A model generated the notes under the pieces. That model was not told where the DNA came from. It did no database searches and saw only the letters and a program-made list of their open reading frames with translations. The position numbers and the translations under genes were made by a program. From Betaproteobacteria bacterium (lineage in GTDB: Bacteria > Pseudomonadota > Gammaproteobacteria > Burkholderiales > Burkholderiaceae_C), in contig RFSP01000148.1 in the NCBI GenBank assembly GCA_009923895.1, positions 1-5,024 on the forward strand: 5,024 bases of DNA, read 5' to 3'. Positions within the stretch are counted from its first letter, which is position 1. Every line of letters begins with the position of its first letter. This document shows positions 1-5,024 of this stretch, in pieces.

Positions 1-707
1 AGCGGGATGCCCGCACGCGCGGCCATGCCCAAGCCGTCGCCGGTGTTGATGAAGGCGTTGGTGCTGGCCGCATAAATGCGCCCTGCTCCGCCCGTGGCCA
101 ACAAGGTGATCTTGCCTTCCAAGATGTGCAGCTGGCCGGTTTCCATCTCCAGCGCTGTGACACCCACCACCGCGCCTTCGGCATCGCGAATGAGGTCCAG
201 CGCCATCCATTCCACGAAGAAGTTGGTGCGGGCTTTGACGTTTTGCTGGTACAGGGTGTGCAGCATGGCGTGACCGGTGCGGTCGGCTGCGGCACAAGCC
301 CGTTGCACAGGCTTTTCACCGTAATTGGCCGTGTGGCCGCCAAACGGCCGCTGATAAATGGTGCCGTCGGGGTTGCGGTCAAAGGGCATGCCAAAGTGCT
401 CCAGCTCGTAGACCACCTTGGTGGCCTCACGGCACATGAACTCGATGGCGTCTTGGTCGCCCAACCAGTCCGACCCCTTGACGGTGTCGTAGAAGTGGTA
501 GTGCCAGTTGTCCTCGGACATATTGCCCAGCGATGCGCCAATGCCCCCTTGCGCCGCCACCGTGTGAGAACGTGTGGGAAACACCTTGGACAACACCGCC
601 ACATTCAGCCCCGCACGGGCCAGACGCAACGAGGCCTGCATGCCGGAGCCACCCGCTCCCACAATCACGACGTCAAATTTGCGCCGGGGAATCTTCGAAA
701 ACGCCAT
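1..707 (-). CDS. sdhA: Succinate dehydrogenase flavoprotein subunit, N-terminal part (cut by left edge)
   Basis: This is the catalytic FAD subunit of respiratory complex II, which oxidises succinate to fumarate on the cytoplasmic face of the inner membrane. 235 codons are visible, about 40% of the usual ~590-600 residues; the C-terminus lies beyond the left edge. The dinucleotide-binding motif GAGGSG is at residues 17-22 after the VVIV strand. SKVFPTRSHTVAAQGG (residues 40-55) contains His48, equivalent to the His that carries the covalent FAD in E. coli SdhA. QRPFGGHTAN (119-128), AADRTGHAMLHTLYQQN (140-156), ATGGAGRIY (204-212) and NTGDGLGMA (221-229) are all family hallmarks. The start ATG at 707 overlaps the sdhD stop by one base (TGATG), with GGAG a few bases upstream inside sdhD, so translational coupling is likely. 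sdhB is expected next, outside the window. No defect is seen in the visible part. Confidence 0.98.
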   Translation of the reverse strand, partial: MAFSKIPRRKFDVVIVGAGGSGMQASLRLARAGLNVAVLSKVFPTRSHTVAAQGGIGASLGNMSEDNWHYHFYDTVKGSDWLGDQDAIEFMCREATKVVYELEHFGMPFDRNPDGTIYQRPFGGHTANYGEKPVQRACAAADRTGHAMLHTLYQQNVKARTNFFVEWMALDLIRDAEGAVVGVTALEMETGQLHILEGKITLLATGGAGRIYAASTNAFINTGDGLGMAARAGIP

Positions 708-1069
708 CACAGTCTCCACAACACTTGAACGGCCCAACCGGCACAACCCACCAGCCACAGGATGCTGAAGACGTGCAAGGCCAGGCGGATCCCCACGGGC
801 TTGACGTAGTCCATCCAAATGTCACGCATGCCGATCCAGGCATGCCAGGCCAACGACACAATGACCACGAAGGTGAGGAACTTCATCCACTGGGCAGAAA
901 AGATCCCCGCCCAGCGGTCATACCCCAGGGGGCCGGGCAGCAACAGCTGCACCACCAACACCACGGTAAACAGGGCCATCAACACCGCCGTGATGCGCTG
1001 AGCCAGCCAATCACGCAGGCCATAGTGCGCGCCCACCACCAAGCGCTTGGAACCAAAATTGTTGCTCAT
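707..1069 (-). CDS. sdhD: Succinate dehydrogenase membrane anchor subunit SdhD
   Basis: This 120-residue integral membrane protein pairs with SdhC to anchor the SdhAB dimer and form the heme b and ubiquinone sites of complex II. Three hydrophobic segments are visible, at about residues 28-45, 64-80 and 96-116. The segment WHAWIGMRDIWMDYVKP (75-91) aligns well with E. coli SdhD HAWIGMWQVLTDYVKP. His76 matches E. coli His71, and Asp87-Tyr88 match the quinone-site Asp82-Tyr83. Arg25 in the N-terminal WLAQRITA segment is in the position of a conserved Arg. The start MSNNFGS was chosen over an in-frame start 13 codons upstream because GAGGG lies 6-10 bases before it and because the longer form would overlap the end of sdhC. 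The gap to sdhC is 10 bp, and the stop overlaps the sdhA start. This is clearly an operon gene. Confidence 0.96.
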   Translation of the reverse strand: MSNNFGSKRLVVGAHYGLRDWLAQRITAVLMALFTVVLVVQLLLPGPLGYDRWAGIFSAQWMKFLTFVVIVSLAWHAWIGMRDIWMDYVKPVGIRLALHVFSILWLVGCAGWAVQVLWRL

Positions 1070-1079
1070 GGGCACACCC

Positions 1080-1508
1080 TCAATACAAACCAAACAGCTT
1101 GGCACCAAAGGCCAGGGTCAACGGCAAGGAGATGGCAAACGTCAGCACTGCCGATGAACGGCCATGGGCTTGCGTCACGCTGTGGGTGGCATCCATCCAC
1201 AGATGCCGCACCCCTGCAACGAAATGGTGCAGATACCCCCAAATCAGGCCCAGCACAGCGAGCTTGACCAAGGCGGCAGGGACAAACCCAATGCCTGCAA
1301 TGAAGGCGCTGGTGAACCGCTCGTAAGAGATTTCAGACGTCAGGCTGGTGTCGAACAGCCAGATGACCAAGGGCAACAGCAAGAACATGATCACCCCGCT
1401 GACCCGGTGCAGGATCGACACGATGCCCGCCAGTGGCAGGCGGTACGACAAGATTTGGGTGATGTGGATGTTCCGGTAGACCGGCCTTGGCTTCGAAGAG
1501 TCTGCCAT
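1080..1508 (-). CDS. sdhC: Succinate dehydrogenase cytochrome b556 subunit SdhC
   Basis: This 142-residue membrane subunit of complex II provides part of the heme b and ubiquinone sites. RPVYRNIHITQI (residues 8-19) precedes the first transmembrane helix. SILHRVSGV (31-39) is the family signature: Ser31 and Arg35 match the E. coli quinone-site Ser27 and Arg31. HFVAGVRHLWMD (95-106) aligns with E. coli HVVVGIRHMMMD, making His95 the equivalent of the heme ligand His84. Hydrophobic helices lie at about 29-52, 74-98 and 119-140. The start at 1508 (MADSSKPRP) has AAGGA 7 bases upstream. An in-frame start at 1568 would add 20 residues with no family similarity and run through the palindrome at 1551-1569, so it was rejected. 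It is the first gene of the sdhCDA(B) group and lies 73 bp downstream of the gntR-type gene. Confidence 0.97.
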   Translation of the reverse strand: MADSSKPRPVYRNIHITQILSYRLPLAGIVSILHRVSGVIMFLLLPLVIWLFDTSLTSEISYERFTSAFIAGIGFVPAALVKLAVLGLIWGYLHHFVAGVRHLWMDATHSVTQAHGRSSAVLTFAISLPLTLAFGAKLFGLY

Positions 1509-1550
1509 GGGGTGTCCTTGATGTTCTGGATCAATACAGATGCCGAAGAG

Positions 1551-1569
1551 TTTATTGCATCGCAACAAA
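1551..1569. promoter_or_regulatory. 19-bp palindrome upstream of sdhC, candidate operator
   Basis: The sequence reads TTTATTGC-ATC-GCAACAAA, a two-fold symmetric TTTnTTGCnnnGCAAnAAA centred on 1560. Only the central three bases and one base in each arm break symmetry. It lies 43-61 bp upstream of the sdhC start codon, in the 73-bp gap after the GntR-family gene, where an sdh promoter or operator would be expected. The size and symmetry suit a dimeric helix-turn-helix regulator. I could not identify a convincing -35/-10 pair nearby. No binding evidence exists; the regulator, if any, is inferred. Confidence 0.45.
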
Positions 1570-1581
1570 CTGACACGGCGG

Positions 1582-2361
1582 CTACATCAGTTCATTTCTG
1601 TAGTGAAAATGATCGGTGCGGTACAAGCCGCGTCGCAGTTCCACCGGGCGGTCACCGTAGGTGTAAGACAGCCGCTCCACCGACAGCAAGGGGGCCCCGG
1701 GGGGCACATCCAAGACAAGGGCTTGCGCCGCGTCGGCCGCGACCGCCCGGATTTTTTCTTCTGCGCGAATCATCCGCACCCCAAACTCGGCTTCAAAGAG
1801 CCGGTACATCGGCCCGACATAAGAGCGCATGCGCTCGGCGGTCAGCCCTTTAAAGAGCGCCCCCGGCAAGAAAATGTCGTCGAGCACCACCGGCTGCTCG
1901 CCGTCCAACAGCAACCGGCGCACTTGCACCAAGGTGGCGCCGCTCTTGAGGCCCAGCACTTGAGCGTCCTCCTTGGGGGCACGCAGGCGCGAGCAGCCCA
2001 ACAAGCGTCGTTGCAGACGCGCCGAGCGCCCATCGTCTGGCGTCAGGCGCAAGAAGCGATATTGGGTTTGGGCTTCGGCGTGCGTGGCCACAAAGGTGCC
2101 CTTGCCCTGCCGGCGAACCAGCAAGTTCTCGGTGGCCAGCTCATCGATGGCCTTGCGTACCGTGCCCTGGCTCACCTTGAACCGGCCCGCCAGCTCCATC
2201 TCGCTGGGGATGGCCTCTCCGGGCTTCCACTCGCCACTTTGCAGGCTGCGAGTCAGAAGTCCTTTGATTTGCTGGTACAGCGGGCTGAACGCGGGGGCGA
2301 GCTCCGTGGGAGAGTCCGAAACCCCAGCCCCGTTCGGGGCGATTGCTGAAAGTGCCGTCAT
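1582..2361 (-). CDS. GntR-family transcriptional regulator with UTRA effector domain (HutC type)
   Basis: This is a 259-residue DNA-binding regulator. An N-terminal winged helix-turn-helix spans about residues 26-95: PLYQQIKGLL, then GEWKPGEAIPSEMELAGRF, the recognition helix region VSQGTVRKAIDELATENLL (63-81) and the wing RRQGKGTFVA (83-92). The C-terminal UTRA ligand domain follows at about 110-252, with the typical LLLDGEQPVVLDDIFLP (150-166) and PGAPLLSVERLSY (221-233). Length and domain order fit the HutC subfamily. The ATG at 2361 was chosen. A TTG at 2397 in the same frame would add 12 Cys/Gly-rich residues, and neither start has a strong ribosome binding site (only GGCGGG right before the ATG), so the start is uncertain. 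It lies directly upstream of sdhCDA on the same strand and divergent from mdh, so control of these TCA-cycle genes and of itself is a reasonable inference. The effector is unknown; a TCA intermediate would be a guess. Confidence 0.93.
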   Translation of the reverse strand: MTALSAIAPNGAGVSDSPTELAPAFSPLYQQIKGLLTRSLQSGEWKPGEAIPSEMELAGRFKVSQGTVRKAIDELATENLLVRRQGKGTFVATHAEAQTQYRFLRLTPDDGRSARLQRRLLGCSRLRAPKEDAQVLGLKSGATLVQVRRLLLDGEQPVVLDDIFLPGALFKGLTAERMRSYVGPMYRLFEAEFGVRMIRAEEKIRAVAADAAQALVLDVPPGAPLLSVERLSYTYGDRPVELRRGLYRTDHFHYRNELM

Positions 2362-2400
2362 CCCGCCATTGCAGCACAGGCCACACCCTGCCCGCAAGAG

Positions 2401-2421
2401 GTCTTCTACAAGATATAAGAC
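2401..2421. promoter_or_regulatory. 21-bp imperfect palindrome between gntR and mdh, candidate operator
   Basis: The arms are GTCTTnTA and TAnAAGAC, separated by five bases and centred on 2411, with seven of eight arm positions pairing. It is A/T-rich in an otherwise G/C-rich surround and overlaps the best -10-like sequence for the minus-strand gntR gene, 40-60 bp upstream of its ATG. It also sits 103-123 bp upstream of the mdh start. This placement suits autoregulation by the GntR protein and possibly control of mdh. Its sequence differs from the palindrome upstream of sdhC, so the two may bind different regulators. Confidence 0.45.
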
Positions 2422-2461
2422 TTGCCGGTCAGGTCCCCGAAAGCCCTCTCGCCGTACACTT

Positions 2462-2483
2462 GGGGATATCCCGGGGGTCCCCC
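2462..2483. repeat. Tandem G/C-rich palindromes in the mdh leader
   Basis: Two back-to-back perfect palindromes are seen: GGGATATCCC (2463-2472) and GGGGG-T-CCCCC (2473-2483). Together the block can also pair as GGGG (2462-2465) with CCCC (2479-2482). It lies 41-62 bp before the mdh ATG and, if transcribed, would be in the mdh 5' leader. It may be a protein-binding site, an RNA structure, or simply a compositional feature; the sequence does not decide. Confidence 0.35.
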
Positions 2484-2523
2484 TTCATCACGGTTTTTCA
2501 TCACTTTCCTACCTGGAGTTTCC

Positions 2524-3510
2524 ATGAGCAAGAAGCCCGTTCGAGTCGCCGTCACCGGCGCTGCCGGCCAAATCGGTTATGCCCTGCTGTTTCGCATTGC
2601 CTCGGGTGAAATGCTCGGCAAAGACCAGCCCGTCATCCTCCAATTGCTCGAAATTCCCGACGAAAAGGCCCAAAAGGCGCTCAAGGGCGTCATGATGGAG
2701 CTCGAAGACTGCGCGTTCCCCTTGCTGGCGGGCATGGAAGCCCACGGCGACGCAAAAACCGCGTTCAAAGACACCGACTACGCCTTGCTCGTCGGCGCCC
2801 GCCCCCGCGGCCCCGGCATGGAGCGCGCCGACTTGCTGGCCGCCAATGCCCAAATCTTCACGGCCCAGGGCAAGGCCTTGGACGCCGTGGCCAGCCGCAA
2901 TGTCAAGGTGTTGGTGGTGGGCAACCCTGCCAATACCAACGCCTGGATCGCCATGAAGAGCGCTCCCAGCCTGCCCCGCGAGAATTTCACCGCCATGCTG
3001 CGTTTGGACCACAACCGCGCCCTCAGCCAGCTGGCCGCCAAGACGGGCAAGCCGGTGTCCAGCATCCGCAAATTGGCCGTGTGGGGCAATCACTCGCCCA
3101 CCATGTATGCCGACTACCGCTACGCCACCATCGATGGTGCATCGGTCAAGGACATGATCAACGACCACGTCTGGAACAAGGATGTCTTTTTGCCCACCGT
3201 GGGCAAGCGCGGTGCGGCCATCATCGACGCCCGGGGCCTGTCTTCAGCCGCCTCGGCAGCCAATGCGGCCATTGACCACATGCGCGACTGGGCCTTGGGC
3301 ACGCACGGCGAGTGGGTGACCATGGGCATTCCCAGCAATGGCGAGTATGGGATTCCCAAAGACGTGATGTTCGGCTATCCCGTGACCTGCGAAGGCGGCA
3401 AGTACCGCATCGTCGAAGGCCTGAGCATCGACGAGTTTTCCAAGACCTGTATCGACAAGACGCTGGCCGAGTTGCTGGGCGAACAAGACGGGGTCAAACA
3501 CCTCTTGTGA
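2524..3510 (+). CDS. mdh: Malate dehydrogenase (NAD-dependent)
   Basis: This cytoplasmic TCA-cycle enzyme interconverts malate and oxaloacetate with NAD. At 328 residues it fits the type-2 malate dehydrogenases resembling eukaryotic cytosolic enzymes. The Rossmann motif TGAAGQIG is at 11-18. The second strand ends LLEIP, with Glu43 in the place of the acidic residue that binds the adenine ribose, which fits NAD preference. The substrate loop GARPRGPGMERADLL (91-105) carries Arg93 and Arg99. VVGNPANTNA (131-140) has Asn134, LDHNRA (161-166) has the catalytic-pair Asp162 and Arg165, and VWGNHSPTMYAD (187-198) has the proton-relay His190. The ATG at 2524 has GGAG five bases upstream and gives the family N-terminus; an in-frame TTG at 2422 would run through the leader and was rejected. 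It is divergent from the gntR gene and 33 bp upstream of the RNase-like gene. It appears intact. Confidence 0.98.
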   Translation: MSKKPVRVAVTGAAGQIGYALLFRIASGEMLGKDQPVILQLLEIPDEKAQKALKGVMMELEDCAFPLLAGMEAHGDAKTAFKDTDYALLVGARPRGPGMERADLLAANAQIFTAQGKALDAVASRNVKVLVVGNPANTNAWIAMKSAPSLPRENFTAMLRLDHNRALSQLAAKTGKPVSSIRKLAVWGNHSPTMYADYRYATIDGASVKDMINDHVWNKDVFLPTVGKRGAAIIDARGLSSAASAANAAIDHMRDWALGTHGEWVTMGIPSNGEYGIPKDVMFGYPVTCEGGKYRIVEGLSIDEFSKTCIDKTLAELLGEQDGVKHLL

Positions 3511-3543
3511 CACCCAGTGCCTGAGCCGGTGCAGGAGAGTTCC

Positions 3544-4911
3544 ATGCGCATCGGCTTTTTTGGGGGCGCGGACGCCGTCACGGGTTCGCGCTACCTGGTG
3601 CAGTGGGGGGATGCCCGCATCTTGCTGGATGCGGGTTTGTTCCAGGGCTTCAAGACCCTGCGGGAACGCAATTGGGCGCCTGCGCCGCAGGCCTTGCAAG
3701 AGGTGGACGCCGTGGTGCTCAGCCACGCCCACCTGGACCACAGCGGTTGGTTGCCGGTGCTCACTCGCAGCGCCTGGAAAGGCAGTGTCTACGCCAGCCC
3801 CGCCACGTGTGACCTGGCCGCCGTGCTGCTGCTGGACTCTGCCCACTTGCAGGAAGAAGATGCCCGGCGCGCCAACCGGCTGGGCTACTCCAAACACGCC
3901 AAGGCTTTGCCCTTGTACACACGCGCAGATGCCCAGCGAGCGATCGCCCGCTTCAAACCCTTGGCGCCCGGACGCACATTGAAGGTGGCCGATGTCACCG
4001 TGGATTTGGTCCCGGTGGGGCATTTGTTGGGCGCGTGCGCTGTGCGGCTGACACGGGGCAAAGAGACCTTGGTGTTTTCAGGCGACATCGGCCGAGCTGA
4101 CGACCTGCTCATGCCCGCACCACACAAAGTGACGCGGGCCGATGTGCTTTTGGTGGAGTCCACCTACGGCAACCGCTGGCATCCCCCAGAAGATGTGCAG
4201 CAACGGCTGGGTGAGATGGTGTCACACACCGCACAGCGTGGGGGCTCCGTGCTCTTGCCCAGCTTTGCCGTGGGCCGCGCTCAGGCCCTGCTGTTGGTGC
4301 TGCAGCGGCTGCGACGCTTGGGCCAAATTCCCCAGGCCCTGCCCATCTTCTTGGACAGCCCCATGGCCATCGAAGCCACGCAGGTCTATCAGCGCCACCG
4401 CGCCTTGTTGCGGGTGGAGGCCTCTGAAATGCAAGGCCTGCTCGACGATGTGCGGGTGATTCGTTCGCCGCAAGAATCGGCCGCGTTGGCCAGACACAAG
4501 TTTCCTTGCGTCATCATCTCGGCCAGCGGCATGGCCACCGGGGGACGGGTGCTGCACCATCTCAAAGCGATGGCACCGAACAACCGGCATCACATCGTCT
4601 TTCCAGGCTTTCAGGTGCCCGGCAGCCGGGGAGCCCACTTGGTGGCGGGGGCCACCGAGGTCAAGATCTTTGGGGAATATGTGCCGGTCCGAGCCCAGGT
4701 GAGCCACCTGGAAGGGTTTTCTGGACACGCCGACAGCGATGGTTTGATGGCATGGATGCGCGCTCTGCGCTCCCCACCAGAGCAAACGTTCGTGGTGCAT
4801 GGTGAGCCCGCCGCCAGCGACGCCCTGCGGGTGCGTATCCAAGACGAGCTGGGCTGGGTCGTCAGGACGGTGGAGCACGGCGCAGACATAGAAATCAAAA
4901 AACCGGCCTGA
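3544..4911 (+). CDS. Metallo-beta-lactamase fold / beta-CASP RNase-like protein
   Basis: At 455 residues this belongs to the RNA-processing metallo-beta-lactamase family (CPSF-73/Ysh1-like, COG1236 type), predicted to be a cytoplasmic zinc-dependent ribonuclease. The metal motifs are complete: HAHLDH (61-66), His160 in PVGHLLGA, Asp181 in FSGDIGR. Beta-CASP motif A is Glu205 in ESTYGNR, motif B is His395 in GFSGHAD, and motif C is His419 in VVHGE. The beta-CASP insert spans about 220-345 (LLPSFAVGRAQ at 237-247, FLDSPMA at 269-275, SASGMATGGR at 326-335), and the RNA-specificity C-terminal domain follows. The N-terminus MRIGFFGGADAVTGSRYL is typical. The ATG at 3544 has AGGAG six bases upstream, so it was preferred to an in-frame GTG at 3517. 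It follows mdh by 33 bp with no terminator between, so co-transcription is likely. Its stop codon lies in the loop of the terminator at 4897-4922. Its RNA substrate cannot be told from sequence. Confidence 0.95.
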   Translation: MRIGFFGGADAVTGSRYLVQWGDARILLDAGLFQGFKTLRERNWAPAPQALQEVDAVVLSHAHLDHSGWLPVLTRSAWKGSVYASPATCDLAAVLLLDSAHLQEEDARRANRLGYSKHAKALPLYTRADAQRAIARFKPLAPGRTLKVADVTVDLVPVGHLLGACAVRLTRGKETLVFSGDIGRADDLLMPAPHKVTRADVLLVESTYGNRWHPPEDVQQRLGEMVSHTAQRGGSVLLPSFAVGRAQALLLVLQRLRRLGQIPQALPIFLDSPMAIEATQVYQRHRALLRVEASEMQGLLDDVRVIRSPQESAALARHKFPCVIISASGMATGGRVLHHLKAMAPNNRHHIVFPGFQVPGSRGAHLVAGATEVKIFGEYVPVRAQVSHLEGFSGHADSDGLMAWMRALRSPPEQTFVVHGEPAASDALRVRIQDELGWVVRTVEHGADIEIKKPA

Positions 4912-4922
4912 GCCGGTTTTTT
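4897..4922. terminator. Bidirectional intrinsic terminator between convergent genes
   Basis: A perfect 11-bp stem, AAAAAACCGGC (4897-4907) with GCCGGTTTTTT (4912-4922), encloses a four-base loop CTGA. The G/C core CCGGC is followed by six T on both strands, so it can terminate the rightward mdh/RNase transcript and the leftward convergent transcript. The stop codon TGA (4909-4911) of the RNase-like gene falls in the loop, so the last codons of that gene form the 5' arm. Confidence 0.9.
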
Positions 4923-4929
4923 GAGGTGC

Positions 4930-4969
4930 AAAAAAAGAAAGCTCAGGCGGCTGGCTTGTCTGCTTTCTT
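4930..4969 (-). terminator. Possible second, weaker terminator for the minus-strand gene
   Basis: On the minus strand, AAGAAAGC (4969-4962) can pair with GCTTTCTT (4942-4935) across a 19-base loop that contains the gene's last codons and its TGA stop. The 3' arm runs into T residues down to 4930. The stem has only 8 bp and is A/T-rich, and the pairing may be a by-product of the lysine-codon repeats, so it is much less convincing than the hairpin at 4897-4922. Confidence 0.3.
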
Positions 4970-5024
4970 GGCTTTCTTGGCCTTCTTGGCTTTTTTGGCT
5001 TTCTTGCCTTTGTTCGCAGGCTTG
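4943..5024 (-). CDS. C-terminal tail of a lysine/alanine-rich protein (cut by right edge)
   Basis: Only the last 26 codons and a TGA stop are visible, on the minus strand, convergent with the RNase-like gene. The tail reads KPANKGKKAKKAKKAKKAKK, then ADKPAA. It is very basic and made of KKA triplet repeats, as found in the C-terminal tails of histone H1-like or other nucleic-acid-binding proteins and some phasin-like or ribosome-associated proteins. A coding reading is supported by an uninterrupted frame, a stop just before terminator structures, and AAG/AAA and GCC codons typical of the genome. The identity of the protein cannot be told from this fragment; nothing of its main domain is in the window. 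Confidence 0.7.
   Translation of the reverse strand, partial: KPANKGKKAKKAKKAKKAKKADKPAA
4961..5014. repeat. 9-bp tandem repeat encoding KKA units
   Basis: Five near-identical 9-bp units lie in a row at 4961-5005 (consensus GGCTTTCTT on the plus strand, one to two changes per copy), followed by a more diverged sixth, GCCTTTGTT (5006-5014). Each unit encodes Lys-Lys-Ala on the minus strand, so copy-number change would keep the frame. It is part of the lysine-rich tail of the partial gene at the right edge. Confidence 0.75.

Larger units (their letters stand above)
2362..2523. promoter_or_regulatory. Divergent gntR-mdh intergenic region
   Basis: These 162 bp must hold the promoter for mdh (rightward) and probably one for the gntR gene (leftward). 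The mdh ribosome binding site is clear: GGAG at 2515-2518, five bases before the ATG at 2524. TACACT at 2455-2460 is a possible -10 for mdh, but no good -35 is seen. On the minus strand, the A/T-rich stretch around 2407-2418 (TTATATC) is the most -10-like sequence for gntR. The region also holds a 21-bp imperfect palindrome at 2401-2421 and a G/C-rich palindromic block at 2462-2483. Promoter positions are weak guesses. Confidence 0.5.

Noticed and set aside
126..728. 200-codon plus-strand open frame opposite sdhA
   Set aside because: The opposite strand encodes unmistakable SdhA; this frame has no family features.
533..1267. 244-codon plus-strand open frame opposite sdhA, sdhD and sdhC
   Set aside because: It spans three conserved minus-strand genes and is low-complexity Gln/His/Pro-rich shadow translation.
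1509..1568. 20-residue N-terminal extension of SdhC from an upstream in-frame ATG
   Set aside because: The extension is unlike SdhC N-termini, runs through the palindrome, and the downstream ATG at 1508 has a good AAGGA site.
1540..2349. 269-codon plus-strand open frame covering nearly all of the gntR gene in antisense
   Set aside because: It lacks recognisable domains, is rich in Gln/His/Arg as expected for the complement of a G/C-rich gene, and the minus strand encodes a clear GntR/UTRA protein.
2509..3168. 219-codon minus-strand open frame inside mdh
   Set aside because: It is antisense to conserved mdh codons with no domain or ribosome binding site; a G/C-rich shadow frame.
3244..4023. 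259-codon minus-strand open frame spanning the mdh-RNase junction
   Set aside because: It crosses two well-supported plus-strand genes and reads as His/Gly/Gln-rich shadow translation.
4222..4878. 218-codon minus-strand open frame opposite the RNase-like gene
   Set aside because: It is antisense to intact beta-CASP motifs and shows no domain of its own.

Overview
The window looks like chromosomal housekeeping DNA from a betaproteobacterium of the order Burkholderiales, probably family Comamonadaceae. This rests on high G+C content, strong G/C preference at third codon positions, the sdhC-sdhD-sdhA gene order, a 328-residue malate dehydrogenase of the type common in this group, and a GntR/UTRA regulator lying between the sdh genes and mdh. 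The taxonomic call comes from recognised protein sequence features and layout, not from a search.

Layout, left to right. From 1 to 1508, on the minus strand, lie the start of the succinate dehydrogenase operon: sdhC (1508 to 1080), sdhD (1069 to 707) and the first 235 codons of sdhA (707 to the left edge). sdhB is expected just outside the left edge. A 73-bp gap (1509-1581) holding a 19-bp imperfect palindrome separates sdhC from a GntR-family repressor-type gene (2361 to 1582), also on the minus strand and upstream of sdhC. A 162-bp divergent intergenic region (2362-2523) contains a second palindrome and two G/C-rich palindromes. From it, mdh runs rightward (2524-3510), followed after 33 bp by a metallo-beta-lactamase/beta-CASP RNase-like gene (3544-4911). 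That gene ends inside a perfect 11-bp-stem terminator (4897-4922), which also faces a convergent minus-strand gene. Only the lysine/alanine-rich C-terminal tail of that last gene (4943 to the right edge) is visible.

How the genes work together. Succinate dehydrogenase (succinate to fumarate, feeding electrons to quinone) and malate dehydrogenase (malate to oxaloacetate) are near-adjacent steps of the TCA cycle. The GntR/UTRA regulator sits between them, with a palindrome in each flanking promoter region, which suggests that it controls the cycle genes; this is an inference. The RNase-like gene is probably co-transcribed with mdh but has no obvious metabolic link. I found no mobile element, CRISPR array, RNA gene or sign of a novel multi-gene system. 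The points most worth a second look are the candidate operators, the terminator geometry and the KKA-repeat tail.
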